Shown one piece after another: positions 23,346 through 35,606 of a DNA stretch of 64,000 nucleotides. Source of the stretch: Owenia fusiformis. Its lineage: Eukaryota; Annelida; Polychaeta; Sabellida; Oweniidae. The stretch lies in assembly GCA_903813345.2 (NCBI GenBank), contig CAIIXF020000003.1:14646931-14710930 (forward strand). The letters are read 5' to 3'. The first letter of the stretch is position 1, and every line of letters begins with the position of its first letter. The position numbers were made by a program, and so were the translations under genes. The notes below the pieces were generated by a model. The model was not told the origin of the DNA. It searched no databases and was given only the letters and a program-made list of their open reading frames with translations.

Positions 23346-25230
23346 TTCATTGACCGGCAATCACCATCTTCTGAGGCTGATCTGATGGACCCAATGTTAC
23401 ACATTCCATAAATCTTGACTGAACTGTCAAAAGTACCTTGTGTTTCAAAATGTCAGCCATTGTTCTCCTGATATATGAACTCATTATGGAGTTTTCAAAA
23501 TGATTCACGGATAACGATTATTCCCCAATTTCAAAATAATATGTAGCCAAGGGTCGTAAATCAGCTTAAGCTTCTAATTAAAACGTGTATGCATTCTAAG
23601 GTGCGATAAACAGGCTATTAGCTGGTTCAAAAAGTCATACATCAATATTTTTTCTCGGTTATATTTCAAGTTTTTTTAGGTAGTTCTTGATTGGTGGTTG
23701 TAACAATCATTTTCATGTTTTGATTCATGTTTAACGAACTAGGATTATATTCCACCTAGGATTATATTGCACTGAAAAAATGTATCCATTGTTAATCTTT
23801 TTTGTCTGATTGTTTATTTTTTGATGACAAAAGAGAAAAAACATTCTAAAGTATATGTGGTTTGCACTAAGTAATGATAATACATGTATGTAAGTAATGA
23901 GGAGCCCATAACATTATAACAAATACTGTTTAGACTGACTTTAAAAATATCATCTACAAGTTCTCAGAAGTTCAAATCTGACTTAAGATTTAATATTTGA
24001 CCTTCAATGACCTTCTCAAGGTAAAGAAGGTCAAAAAGGTCTTTTTTCAACTTGCCCCAAATTGTCTAGTTTTTCTTTTCAAAATCATCTACAAGTTCTC
24101 AGAAGTTCAAATCTGACTTAACATTGAACTAATTATATTGTGAGCAACTACATGTTGACATGTTGTCATGTTAATGCCTTGTTTAGAAGACGTTGAAGTA
24201 ATAGAATTAAAACATTACAGTACAGACCTTTCTAGATAGATAAACATTTCTCTGAATAGGCTTACAGTCAATAGCAATTATCACATATTAATTAAATTAT
24301 TTATCATTAGATCAAAATTAGATCACCCATTGTAATTTTACTAACTATTTTCTTCATCTCATTATATATATTTTTATCTTATTTAAAGGATAAGAAGGAT
24401 GGAAGGGGAAAGAGGACCGTTTTGTACCTAGACAAGACATATTGATTGTTGTAGTAAGAATTCTTAATTTTTGTATATGTATATCAAATAAATAGATACC
24501 AGTGATAGCATATTAGTAATAACATGTTGTATTTCTTTTTTCTTCAGATTCAAGTCTTGTACCACTCTGATAAATCAAAATGGCGTTTGATTGAAACTCA
24601 ACCCATTGACATCTTGCCGTCGTAAATAATAATTATATGAAAATTAATAAGAACATCTCCGCAATATTTATGCATTTTTAACCTCTTCTGTTTTGTTTAT
24701 TGCTTTTGTTTGATCTGAGATGGCTTATAATTATAGCAAAATATATCAACATTGGATGATGCTTAGATATTAGATCAAAAATAATTACAGTATAAAAACT
24801 GTTTTGTGTTTTAATCATAAACTTTCGTCAAAATGTCTCGTTTGTTTTCGATTTGTCTTCATTTTTAAAAATTTGAGAACTATAATCAGGATTTTTATAT
24901 ATTGATATTTTGATTTAGGTGACTTTTAATCTTGGTTAGAATTGTATCAAGCTGGGTCGTAATGATAGACATATTGGATTTCCTTAAATAATTTAGAATT
25001 ATGGCCAATTTCAAAGTTTCACTCCATTTTCTTCATTTCTTTTGTTAAATTTCAATAAAATACCCATTCTTATAGATATTATATGAATACCATTTTATGG
25101 TACAAATATGTATATATAAAGTGTAAAAAGAATATTAATTTCATAAGATATTTTTGTGCTGGTACAAGTCTAATATTATACAATTGTTTATGATTATGTG
25201 CATTTTTCATTCTGACATAAAAGTATGAAC
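23346..25230. other. Gene-free stretch with a 37-bp direct repeat
   Basis: A perfect 37-bp direct repeat (core CAAGTTCTCAGAAGTTCAAA) occurs at 23949-23985 and 24084-24120, 98 bp apart. AGGATTATATT is duplicated near 23745. No gene is recognised. This region lies in, or upstream of, the intron preceding the teashirt exon, so it may hold regulatory DNA that cannot be recognised by eye. Confidence 0.5.
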
Positions 25231-25489
25231 TACAATTAAACCTGTCCAATCCTAACACTTCTGGGACAAAAGTGTTCGGAACAGCAGGTGTTCATATTTC
25301 AAGGTTTTATAATCATGCAAGTAGATGGATGATAACAAATACACAAATAAAATACATTTATCTATATCTCTTCTATCTAATTTGCATATTCTGTGCTGGC
25401 TTACATAGCCCATATGCCATTTTTGAAAAGTGTTCCCATTAAGAGATGTTTGGATTTGAAAGGCGTTCATATATACAGGTTTCACTGTA
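25231..25489. mobile_element. Family B TA-flanked MITE
   Basis: The ends are TACAATTAAACCTGT at the left and ACAGGTTTCACTGTA at the right, each carrying a terminal TA that fits a TA target duplication as in Tc1/mariner elements. AAGTGTTC and GTGTTCATA motifs lie inside, as in the other family B copies. About 259 bp, no coding capacity. Confidence 0.65.
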
Positions 25490-25559
25490 TACAGTCAGTG
25501 ATGGATGTAGTCAAGGTCATGAACACATACCAGACACCAATGTTAAAAAATAAAATGGA

Positions 25560-25690
25560 CCCTCAAATAGCAGAATTGAGATGGGATTAATTCAACCGGC
25601 ATAAAGTTAACACTATATAGAAAATTCAACATTTTATTCAAATAAAGCTTTAATGAGACACAAATGAGTGAAATCGAGTGAAATTAGGAT
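25560..25690 (+). repeat. Family A, degenerate copy
   Basis: GGCATAAAGTTAACACTATATAG and TTATTCAAATAAAGC, quoted as separate short blocks, recall the centre and right half of family A; the right end is lost. Confidence 0.45.
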
Positions 25691-26279
25691 GAAGAGAGAG
25701 AATGCGAAGAAAGGGGAACTAAGCCAACAAATATGACTTGACAAGGTCGTTATAACATATTGTTTGCAAAGTATCCAACAAGTATATCCTGACCCCATAA
25801 ATTCTTATGACATGTATGCACTGCCTTATGTCAGTATGAAAGAAAGTATTTAATAATTCATGAAAGTATGATGGTTTTAAAGAATTATGGGTTTTAATGG
25901 GTGTACGTGTAAGTTGGCACGCAGCATGAATATTATGTGTCGTAACTGCCAAGAAATAAACATTAATAAAACCTTTCTACATCTGAGCAAAACGATAAAT
26001 TACATGGCAGATATAGAATGAATTAATATGAAATTGAAATGATAATAAGTCTAAAAAAATAAGTTCAAGGTTTTGTCAGTGTCGTAGTATATGAATGTTG
26101 TTTTTGTAATTCATGTGTATTTTGAAAATTCACATTTTTTCTGCCTATTTAATCACAATTTGAAAAAAAGTTTCTTTTCAGATGCTGTTACTATTTTATG
26201 CTTCTTCAGCTTCTTAATCAAAAAAAAGAAATATATGACAAATCAAAAGAAACACATAATAATGAGTTGTCCTTTATGT

Positions 26280-26289
26280 ATACTTGCAG
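26280..26289 (+). promoter_or_regulatory. 3' splice acceptor of the teashirt exon
   Basis: TTGTCCTTTATGTATACTTGCAG gives a pyrimidine-rich tract and CAG directly before GTCTTGAAGACGG. The open frame runs through this point back to 26091, but that upstream stretch is hydrophobic and of low complexity, unlike a Tsh N-terminus, and is read as intron. Confidence 0.7.
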
Positions 26290-29200
26290 GTCTTGAAGAC
26301 GGCAGTGAAGGAAAAGATGACAATATCGTCAATACTGACAACCCCGATGCAATGTCAGATGGCTCCGGGAGTAGCTCAGAGGCATCCTCCAGTGACGAAG
26401 ACACAAATATAGATGATGCAGAAGAAATCCTAAAGAGCCCAGAATCTGATCACACTAGTTTAGCATCAATTGGTGATGAGAGCAGTCTCGAAGTGAATAA
26501 AACATCAGGACTGAATAATAATATAGAGGAGAAAAGCATGGTTGATGAATCAAAAATGGACGTTAAATCTCCCAGTGCTTTATCCGATTCAAAGGACAAT
26601 GACATCACTCAAAATGAGGATACAGAGTCTAAATCAAAAATAGAGAATACAAAGGAGAATGTTCCACATGATGCCATGGATGATGAAAATGAACAATTGG
26701 AAAAGACATTGAAAAGGAAATCTAACTCACCGCCCGAGTTTAATAGAGATGACAATGCATCTCCTCGTAGTCCCAGAATGCACGTAGACAAAAAGGACAT
26801 GGGGTCACCTTCAGCCCCCACTCTTCCTCTCCCTGATTCTGAGTCGTACCTAGCCGTTCTATCAAAATTTGCCAAATACTCAAACTTTTTACCAAATGAA
26901 AAAGAATCTAGTCCCTCTAAAAATCTAAAAGATCTCCACAGTAAATATATCGATGATTATACCCCAATTGATGAAGACCAACCCTTGGATTTATCAAAAC
27001 CAAAGTCCAACAGTGACATTCCAACAAAGAAAATAGTCCCAAATCACAGTAAACCAACCACCAATACTGGATCCTCTCTTGCTACCCTCGAGAAAAAGTT
27101 TGGGGGTAATTTTGAGATTGAAGGTTTGACTCCAAGGGCGTCACGATATGGATCTGATCCATCAAGGAGGTATTATGATCTCTCATCAACAAATCTGCCA
27201 TCGTATGACTTCTCTAAACAGTTCCTAACAGCCATGTCATACCAACCACGTAAGCCTAGTAATCATAGCAACCACACCTCCACTCCTGTGCCCCCCAGTA
27301 AAATTGTCCCCCATAGCAAGGTGACCCCCTATAAGAATGGATTGGACCATAAAACAAGCCATCACCTTGCTTCGAGCCAGATAGATGAGAAAATGTTGCA
27401 GAAATCCTTCAAGCCAAAATTGCCGTCAACTACTGGACCCCATAATCACAATGGGAAACCCAATATGCGGGACATTGATATGGAGAAACGTCCCGGAGAC
27501 CCTGCTAAATATACAGACTTTATATGTAGTTGTATGAAAAAGTTTCATTCTTTATATGGACTTACAATGCACATGCAGGACACAGGGCACGCCCCCAGTT
27601 CTTCTAAAAACACCGCATATCTCGAATACCCGAAACTTGTGCGTGGACAGGATATGTGGTTAAATCATGGATCTGAACAAACTCGGCAAATTCTACGCTG
27701 TATGAAATGTGGTGAATCGTTCAAATCTCTCCCAGAATTAACAGTTCATATGATGCAGACAGGGCACTATGCGAATATTGTTAGCACGGAAGGGAAAAAA
27801 GTGCATAAATGCTCGACGTATTGCGAACGCTGCGAAGACAGTGAATGTGTATTCAAATGTAAAGTCTGTCAGGAGGTATATAGTGATATGGAGGGATTGG
27901 CAAACCATATGGTCATATCAGGACACCATAAAAAACAGGTACTGAAATCGAACAGTGTTAACATTTCAGAACAGACATTGAAATCCAAACATATATCAAC
28001 GTTGTCAAAAATTGATCTGTTGAAATCGGAGACAATGTCCAAATTTGAGGCAATGTCGTCTCGTTATGACCCATTACTCAGGCGTTCATCAAGTTCCAGG
28101 GCTGAGTTGCCCCGAAGGTCAACGACGCCCCCTTCCTTGGATAGTATTCCTCCACGCAAGTACAACCCAGAGGATAGAAAACCCTACCCCCATAAGTATG
28201 CTGAAGACAGGAGGGCATCATATCCGAGAAATCACGAAGAGCGATCACGAAATGAACCAATGAGATTGTCACAATCCCCAGGTAATGAAGGACGGTATGA
28301 ACGAGAAAGAGAGTCCCCTCCCAGAGTGTCATCATCACGGGGTCAAGAATTGATTGCCGACCGCCGATCTCGACACTCAGTGGATGATATAAAGCGTGAA
28401 AAGTTAATCGGGGAACCCCAGGTTCTGTATAATAACGATAAAGAGGACTCTACACTCTCATCTCTATTGAAATACAAAAAACTTTTGGTGAAAGAGGAGA
28501 GAGAGCGGCTAGAAAATTCAGCTGAAAAAGACCCAGATAATTCTGAAAAGGATGACGATATCAAAGTCACATGTGAAAGTTGTGGTGATAAAATTGATAC
28601 TTCAGTATTTGTAGAGCATGTACGCCTATGTGTTAAAACTAAATCGAAAGTGATTGATGCTCTCCGGGCCCGTTTGAAATCCATAGAAAGTAACTGTACC
28701 AGTCCAACGGGGAGTTCAGCTAATGACACAATTAAATCTCCGTGCTCAACACCTGAGCTAGCCTCTGATTCTAAAGCCTCAATTGAATCTCATTCGGAGA
28801 ATAATCGTAAGCGTTCGGCATCGGAGTATGACAGTCGTAGCACCCCGTCTCCATTACTGGACCATAAGAAAACCATGAATAAGAAATTCAAATACCTCAC
28901 CCCAAATGAGAAAGATCGAACGTCGCCTAAATCCTCCAAGGGGCCTTCAGCTCTAGCTGCAATGGAGAGTTTTATCGAGAAAAGCTTTATGGAACCCCCA
29001 AAGAAAATGGGGAAATATTATGTGGACCCTAGTGAGAAGTACCGCAATGCCTTTAGTATGTTTCCCCTCGGGTCGCTGTACCCCCGGGATAAAGATATGG
29101 ACATTCCACGCCATAGCAACCGTGGTAGCGTCATATACAAAGAGGAACGAGGTACAGTTCAAGCTATGAAACCAAAGATTCACATCAAATCGGAACATAG

Positions 29201-29927
29201 CGAGAGAAGCATGTCCTCTATGAATGGTATCGAAGATGGCGACAAACCCCTCAATCTTGCAGATGGTGTGAAACATGAGAATGATACAAGTAATGACTCT
29301 GACAATTCAAAAATTGAAAAACTCGAGGATAAATACCTACGAGATGATGATGATTTTAAATCCTCGAAGGCAGAAGATCAAAAAGAGAAATATTTGAATT
29401 CACCGGGAAGTGGGTCTAATGGCGATGGCTCAGCTTTGGAATCACTAAAGGGACTTGTATATGGACAACACCTAAATACAGAGCACCCCCTAGATAGTCT
29501 ACAAAGGTTGATCACTCACCCAGATCAGCTTAAATCTGGGGGAGTTCACCCTGGGGATCAAGCCGTCATGCTCATGAATCCCAGCATGCTTCATTCCCCA
29601 CACTCCAATACGAGTCACGATGGAAAATCTCCGTCACCACTTGACGATGATAGAGGACCTCCAGAGTCCCCATCTGGTGAGAAAAATCAATCTGATAGTG
29701 ATTCAGACACACATGGTGATTTTCGATGTCAGGCATGTAGTCGTCAGTTTGCGTCAAAGGGATCATATAGGTACCATTTAAGCCGTTGTCACCTGACTAG
29801 TGTGAAAAAATATGGGATCAAAGAGGCGTTCAATATGAGCCCATACATCTATCTCCCATTGGACCATAATGCTAAATTCTCCAAGTATTATAAGATGGCA
29901 AAGGAGTTAACCAGTAAAGCTAAATAA
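26290..29927 (+). CDS. tsh: Teashirt/Tiptop-family zinc-finger transcription factor, large 3' coding exon
   Basis: Encodes at least 1211 residues; the 5' coding exon is not in view. Numbering counts from an ATG at 26091 that probably lies in intron. The N-terminal part is Asp/Glu/Ser-rich. PLDLS (residues 298-302, 26982-26996) is a CtBP-binding type motif, and a PLNLA variant lies at 29247-29261. Three spaced fingers follow: C479/C481/H494/H500 (only one residue between the cysteines), C537/C540/H553/H559 (HMMQTGHY) and C590/C593/H606/H612. A C2HC finger is at C828/C831/H843/C847 and a C-terminal C2H2 finger at C1213/C1216/H1229/H1234. The spaced H-x5-H fingers plus PLDLS identify the Teashirt family, nuclear DNA-binding repressors that act with Hox and Wnt patterning in studied animals. 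No homeodomain, unlike vertebrate TSHZ. Arg/Ser-rich linkers separate the fingers. It is longer than the roughly 950-1080 residues of fly and vertebrate members. Confidence 0.88.
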
Positions 29928-30579
29928 CAATACAGAAATCAGGGGAACGTTTCACAATAGAAAATGTAAAAAATTGGTTTCTGGGGCCCAGCGTGAAAAA
30001 TGTGATGCTGCAAGGTGATAGCTGTATTACTGTGTTACTTTATTTGTGAAACGGCACCCTGTATTAAATTATTATCCACTACAAATAATAACAGTACATT
30101 TGAAAATATATCATATTAAATGTTTGTATACATATCTGGTTATTTATTTCAAAACGTTTATGAGCAAAATGGTGTCTGAGGAGTGAGAATTTTAGCTCAT
30201 TTTATTTCACCAAAAGATATTTAATGGAGGGTTGATTGAATACGTTGATTGGTTGCTTGTTGATAACTATAAGTTGTTTGTTGATATAATGGCCTATTGT
30301 ATTAGATTTCTTGATATTGTGAATAAGCGCAATTTTCTTTGTATACAGATTCTGATTTATCGACACTTCTTATTGAATATTTTTGCATGTGCAATATGAC
30401 TATATTCTTAAACTAAATATATGTATATTAGGGGAATATACTGTAATTATTATACGTAAATAATTATAATGTGACAGTGCTTTTATATATCTGTATATAT
30501 ACTGTAGTTACCAGGATGTAAATTATTCTAAAGAAAATATTACAATGTGATTCTATATGCCAATGTATTATTGATAAAA
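29928..30579 (+). other. Probable teashirt 3' UTR and flank
   Basis: Starts after the TAA at 29925-29927. No AATAAA is seen, but the weaker polyadenylation variant ATTAAA occurs at 30063-30068 and 30115-30120. The transcript end cannot be fixed from sequence alone. Confidence 0.5.
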
Positions 30580-30760
30580 TGTCGCGATGGTCATGTTTTG
30601 AAATGCAAAATTAAGCATTTAAGAGTGGAATCAGCAAGGAATAAAGTTAACAGACTTGTAGTTTACACTCTAAATTGTATAGAAATGACAGAAAATCAGA
30701 CACTTTATTCAAATTATGGAGAGAAATGCAAGGAATAAACATGAGCAGACAGACATTTGA
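30580..30760 (+). repeat. Family A, full-length copy
   Basis: GTCGCGATGGTCATGTTTTG, AAATGCAAAATTAAG, AGCAAGGAATAAAGTTAACA, CACTCTAAATTGTATAGAAA, GAAAATCAGACACTTTATTC and AACATGAGCAGACAGAC. One of the best-preserved copies, about 650 bp downstream of the teashirt stop. Confidence 0.85.
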
Positions 30761-32105
30761 AGTTTGGTTGGAATTTTTCCCTCAATTGACTCCACAAATG
30801 AATGTCATCCATTTATTTTTGAATCATTTATATTAACTGTACATAATTGTGTGGGAAGGACCATGCTCCAATTTGATAAAAAGATATGATTGCATAAAAA
30901 ATTGAACACCATAAGAAAATATGAATCTACAAAATAGAAGTCTTCTGTTGAAAATTGAGGTATTGGGAATATTGTTGAATCACCAGTTGATTTCCACCAT
31001 TGTCAGTCACTTACAGAACCATGGTCTTATATGGGGTGTTTACTCATCTATAGGACCACCTGGTCTAATAGCTGGATAGTCTTAAAGCCTGTTATTTCTA
31101 GTTGGTACTTAAAGCAATCTCCACATATATATTATATTCAGTTCCCATATTCAACTGGTTGTGAATTTTATATACGAGCAATGAGAAATTGTGATAGAAA
31201 ATATTGTGGCAAAACGAGGAGATAGAATTATGGAAAGAATCGTGGTCCTATGAACATATAAACCACTTCTTTTCTCCACATATGAAAAAATGAGAAATAA
31301 TTGCATGTGTGTGTTCAATCTTTTTACATTTTTGAGACAACTTGTATGATTTTACTGAGCAATTAATGTGCGTATATTGTGATAGCTGCTTATATATAGG
31401 ATTTTGAAAAATGTTTTGTGAAAAAGTTTTGTGAATACTATTTAGTTTCTTACTATTTTAGAAAGATTTCTTCGCATTGAACATATAATTCCTGGCTCAC
31501 TTTTTCCATGTTTTTATGAGAAAATATGAGAGAAAACATGATAAGAGTGATGCATTTTTTTCTTTTTGGGCATGTAGGCAATTTTATGTAGTACTCTCCC
31601 CAAAAAAAACATTTGCAAACCATGCAGTCAATATAGATTAGAGTTTCTACATTCCTGATGTATGTATGGTTGTGTGTCGAGAAATACACCCCCCACAAAA
31701 AACTCCACAATAATCAGTTGGAAAACTGATTTTTTAAATTATTTTGGCGGGTGTTTATAGTAATACATATTGTATATTTAAATGTACATACTCTATTATG
31801 GTACATAATGTGCAATGCAATATGATATAAGAACTGATTAAAAATGGTGCTCATATAGGAATCATGTTCATTACCATTGATCACATGTGTTCAATGGGAT
31901 ATTTGTTAAATTGTACAAATAGCAATTATTCACTTACCGTATGTACATTATCACAATTTTAGTTTTTTCCATGGTAGCAAATATAATCAGGGCTATTTTC
32001 CAAACTTTTTTTATCAGAATTCTGAAGTTTTTTACGTTCAAAATCAGTTCAAAAATATTAGAAATATCCCTCAGTTGTGTTTTGATATTTGAGGCCTACT
32101 ATTAA
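30761..32105. other. No recognised feature
   Basis: AT-rich, with only short open frames. Confidence 0.45.
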
Positions 32106-32192
32106 ATGTCAAAGTACAATTGAAAGGTATAATAGATGTCAAAGTACAATTGAAAGGTATAACGGATGTCAAAGTACAATTGAAATTGAAAT
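32106..32192. repeat. 30-bp tandem repeat, three units
   Basis: ATGTCAAAGTACAATTGAAA starts at 32106, 32136 and 32166, followed by GGTATAA in the first two units. Confidence 0.9.
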
Positions 32193-32289
32193 ATGTTTAG
32201 TTTAGTGTACAAGTATAATTTAAAAATCTAAATGTACATTATCGATGAAATATAACATACTTTATATGTATTTATTTTTTTGCAATGCT

Positions 32290-32585
32290 TTCTGACTGTA
32301 TTATACTCACTGGGAATCATGAGAATACATTGACTGCTGTTACCGTATTTTTCAAAATGGCCGATAAGAATAGATGATTTTGAAACGTCTTCCTTTCCAT
32401 CATATAAAACCAACTTTCATAGAGAATTATGGCAATATCAAGATGATATATTATCTGGTATGTAAATACCATAATCATACCAAAATGAAGAAGTTCAAAA
32501 TAATTGATTTTTGTCCACCATTTTGAAAGACACAGTAACGGTAGTCAACGTATCCTGACACTGACCAGTGATAATGTGTATCTGG
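32290..32585. mobile_element. Inverted-repeat element with ~100-bp arms
   Basis: The right arm holds CCATTTTGAAAGACACAGTA, ACGGTAGTCAACGTATCCTG and CCAGTGATAATG. The left arm read in reverse holds CCATTTTGAAAAATACGGTA, ACAGCAGTCAATGTATTCTC and CCAGTGAGTATAAT. The spacer is about 90 bp of AT-rich sequence. Probably a worn MITE; ends and target duplication are not resolved. Confidence 0.6.
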
Positions 32586-34729
32586 TTATAACCCAAACTG
32601 TTCAATGTGCTGTGCATTCTAAGCTTAAGGCTGTTAATAAATATAAAAATATGGATGCTAAAATATATAAATCTCTCCTGTGTACTGTATGTATTAGTAC
32701 CCTTTGCCCTTAATCTACATACCAATCTCTTACTATTGCAAATTACAGTTTGATGCTCATATGATCTTAATGTGTCAACTAAAGTACATTAGTCTTTTAA
32801 GACAAGACTCTTTAAAAATCTTATATTGCTCATGAACTTCCTTTGGTTATTTTGTAAATAGTCTTTATTTCTTGCTAATCCAATATTTCATCATTTAATT
32901 CACATTTTAAACCTGGCACTCAGAGTATACATTCTTTTTCACTCATTGATATACCCCAAAGTCGAATTGATGTCACATTTTATTGTCAACCTGTATTAAA
33001 GAGATGGTGACCAATTTTATCAACAGTTGTGGGAAAGCAAAGTTCATTTCATTACGTTGACCCCCCCCCCCTCCCCTCATATACAAACTTTTAAAATGTT
33101 GGTTAGTCTCACCTGAATATACAAAAATCAACACTAATTCACTAACCAAAATCATCATTTAACTTAGTTCTCCCACAACTATTGATAATCTGATAACATT
33201 CCTAAAATTAAATGAACTGAAAATTTTAAAAAAACTTTTGATTAGATACCAACTAGATTTCAACTAGGATGCTATTTTCAATAAATTAATTACATTTTCA
33301 TAGTAAATATCACATCAAAGACATTCATAATTGATGTGTTTCCATATCATAAGGTATATCTGGGTCAACTGCCCACGAACCTGACGAAGTCGATGTTTTG
33401 AAACAAAGGACCAAAAAGTGGTGTAAGCAAGAAATAATTGCAGAAAGCTCTTTCCAATTTAAGAGCTTATGGGAATTGTTTTTTTAACAGCATAACCTAA
33501 ACATCGCTAAATATCTAAAATCTATCTGAAAGCCCAGGAAAACTTTTGAAGATCTTCAATAGTAATGATATGTCATAAAGAGAAAGCAAAATGACAATCC
33601 TTAATTAGAAATCTACTGTACTTCATTGTATTTCTCTGAACAGACCATGCAGGCCTATGTGCATATACTGAATTAATGCAGTTCATCTCATTCAAAATTT
33701 TGAAAAAATCTGTGTATTACATCAGCTATACTAAAGTTTAGACAAAATATCTGTTAATTATTTGATTGATGTTCATTTCGATATTTAAATAACAGTGAAA
33801 GTCAATTAAATGGTGTCAAAGGATAAAAGGCTATTTGATTATATGTTTTATAACCCTCACATAAAATCCCTAATGGGTACTTAATTAATATAAAACATGA
33901 ATGAAACTTTAGTTAAATATCGAGAAATTACGACAATTCTATGGGGATTCAAATTGTGTAATCTTAAGAGTTTGAACCACAAAAGATTTTTGTGAGTAGA
34001 GATTTTAAAATTGATTTGAGTGGATACGGATTTTTTGTTTTTTAAACGAGTAAATTTGATTAGTTGATCAGGCAGTTGTCAATACCAACTGGCCTGAATA
34101 TGAATTAACATTGATATTCATGTCATTTCGCAAGATTGATCACGCTTGCATCAACCACATTTGATCTTTATTAATCTAGGAGTTGATTGGCCTGGTTACC
34201 TGAGAGGAGTTTCTCCATAAGGAATCAGTCAGGCTGCTCCTTCGGGAGCTAAAGACATATGGTATGTGTTTTAACTGAACAAGTGGTTGTCTCTAGACCC
34301 CTGCCCCTACCCACAATGATACACCATGACATCTCAATCCTCCTCAGCCACGAGATGTTTAAAGTGAAATAGAAAGATGAAATGTGAATCAGAATGACCC
34401 CTGCCCCACACCCACAAAAACTTCTTCATGGAAGAGGAGAAATGTAGGTGGGTGGGCACAACGGCTTGAAACAAGACTAGGCATTATTGCTGTAAGCAAT
34501 TAATGATCATGATTTTTTTATGTTTGAAAGTTGTTACACTGTGATAGATGTCCCGTTTCAATGGTTTTATCACAATTGTCCCATAATTATGAGCTTATTA
34601 TCCTTTTGCAGATTATTGACATCGGCAATTGACAATTGAAAAAAGAAGAACCATAATCAGAGCAAGTTGCCAATGAAACAGAAAAATGAAATGGGAAAAA
34701 GTATCAGGATGCCAGAGTAAAAATCCCAA
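32586..34729. other. Intergenic, no gene seen
   Basis: A C run at 33061-33070 and a worn family A-like minus-strand fragment (CTTTATTTCTTGCTAATCC near 32865). Otherwise nothing recognised. Confidence 0.4.
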
Positions 34730-34876
34730 CAATACAATACAGCACAATACAATACGATACAAAACAAAACAATACAATACAAAGCAATACAAAACAATAC
34801 AGTACAATACAATGCAATACAATACAATAGAATACAAAACAATACAATACAATACAATACAATACAATACAATACA
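34730..34876. repeat. (AATAC)n pentanucleotide array
   Basis: About 29 units of AATAC with AAAAC, AAAGC and AGTAC variants. Cys/Ile/Val/Leu-rich open frames on the opposite strand are artefacts. Confidence 0.95.
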
Positions 34877-35606
34877 CTTGAGAGGTGATCTACTTTCAGA
34901 TGTTCATTTGCACTTAGGGCTAGGTAATGGGATTTTGAAAAGTTAACTTATGGGGGAATAACATACATGGATGTATTCTACTTTACAGGTATCACTGTAT
35001 CAAATTGCAGAATCCATTGAAATAAAAGTGAGGATTGATGTATCGTTGATGGAAATGCAAGTAAATAAAAGTTGTTTTTCTATGTTCTTGGAAATGTAGG
35101 TGTATGATAGATCATAGGTAGACCTATCTTAATAATAATATAGTTAATAACCAAATATTGTATATGCGGTAATTTTGCCGAGATCATAATTTTCCCTATT
35201 TTCTCATATTTTAAACTAATTGGACATGTTTTGCCTTAATCGTTGAACTAACCCATCATTCAAAACAAGAACAGCCATTTTGCTCATACATGTTTTAACA
35301 CTTGTCAGAATCATAGGTAAAAAGGTAAATTTAATCCAAGGTAAAACAAGTTCTTGTACAGTATTAATCTATCATAGCGAATTAGAGGTTGTTATATCTT
35401 CTTGATGTCTATTAGGCCATTTCTATTATTTGTTTGCTGTAATCTTCATCAAAATACAAATTAATCTTAAGTAACTCGAGAATAATTGAAGGTAATATGA
35501 AAGATTTAAGTGTAATATTTTAGCGTTTACCATAACTCAGGGAATAATTTTCCCTTTCCATTACCCTTTTTAATATCTCAGTTTTACTTCTTTAGAAGAG
35601 AACTGC
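34877..35606. other. Intergenic, one family B-like end
   Basis: TCTACTTTACAGGTATCACTGTA at 34977-34999 (read as short blocks CTTTACAGG and ATCACTGTA) resembles the right end of family B without a left partner. No gene. Confidence 0.4.

Noticed and set aside
26091-26289. N-terminal extension of the teashirt frame starting at the ATG at 26091
   Set aside because: It is hydrophobic and lysine/phenylalanine-rich low-complexity sequence, and a clear pyrimidine tract with CAG lies at 26287-26289. It is read as intron that happens to be open.
28343-28729. 128-codon minus-strand frame inside the teashirt exon
   Set aside because: Antisense shadow of a long coding exon; no domain, and the plus strand clearly encodes zinc fingers.
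34613-34946. Cys/Ile/Leu/Tyr-rich frames on both strands
   Set aside because: Simple product of the (AATAC)n array.
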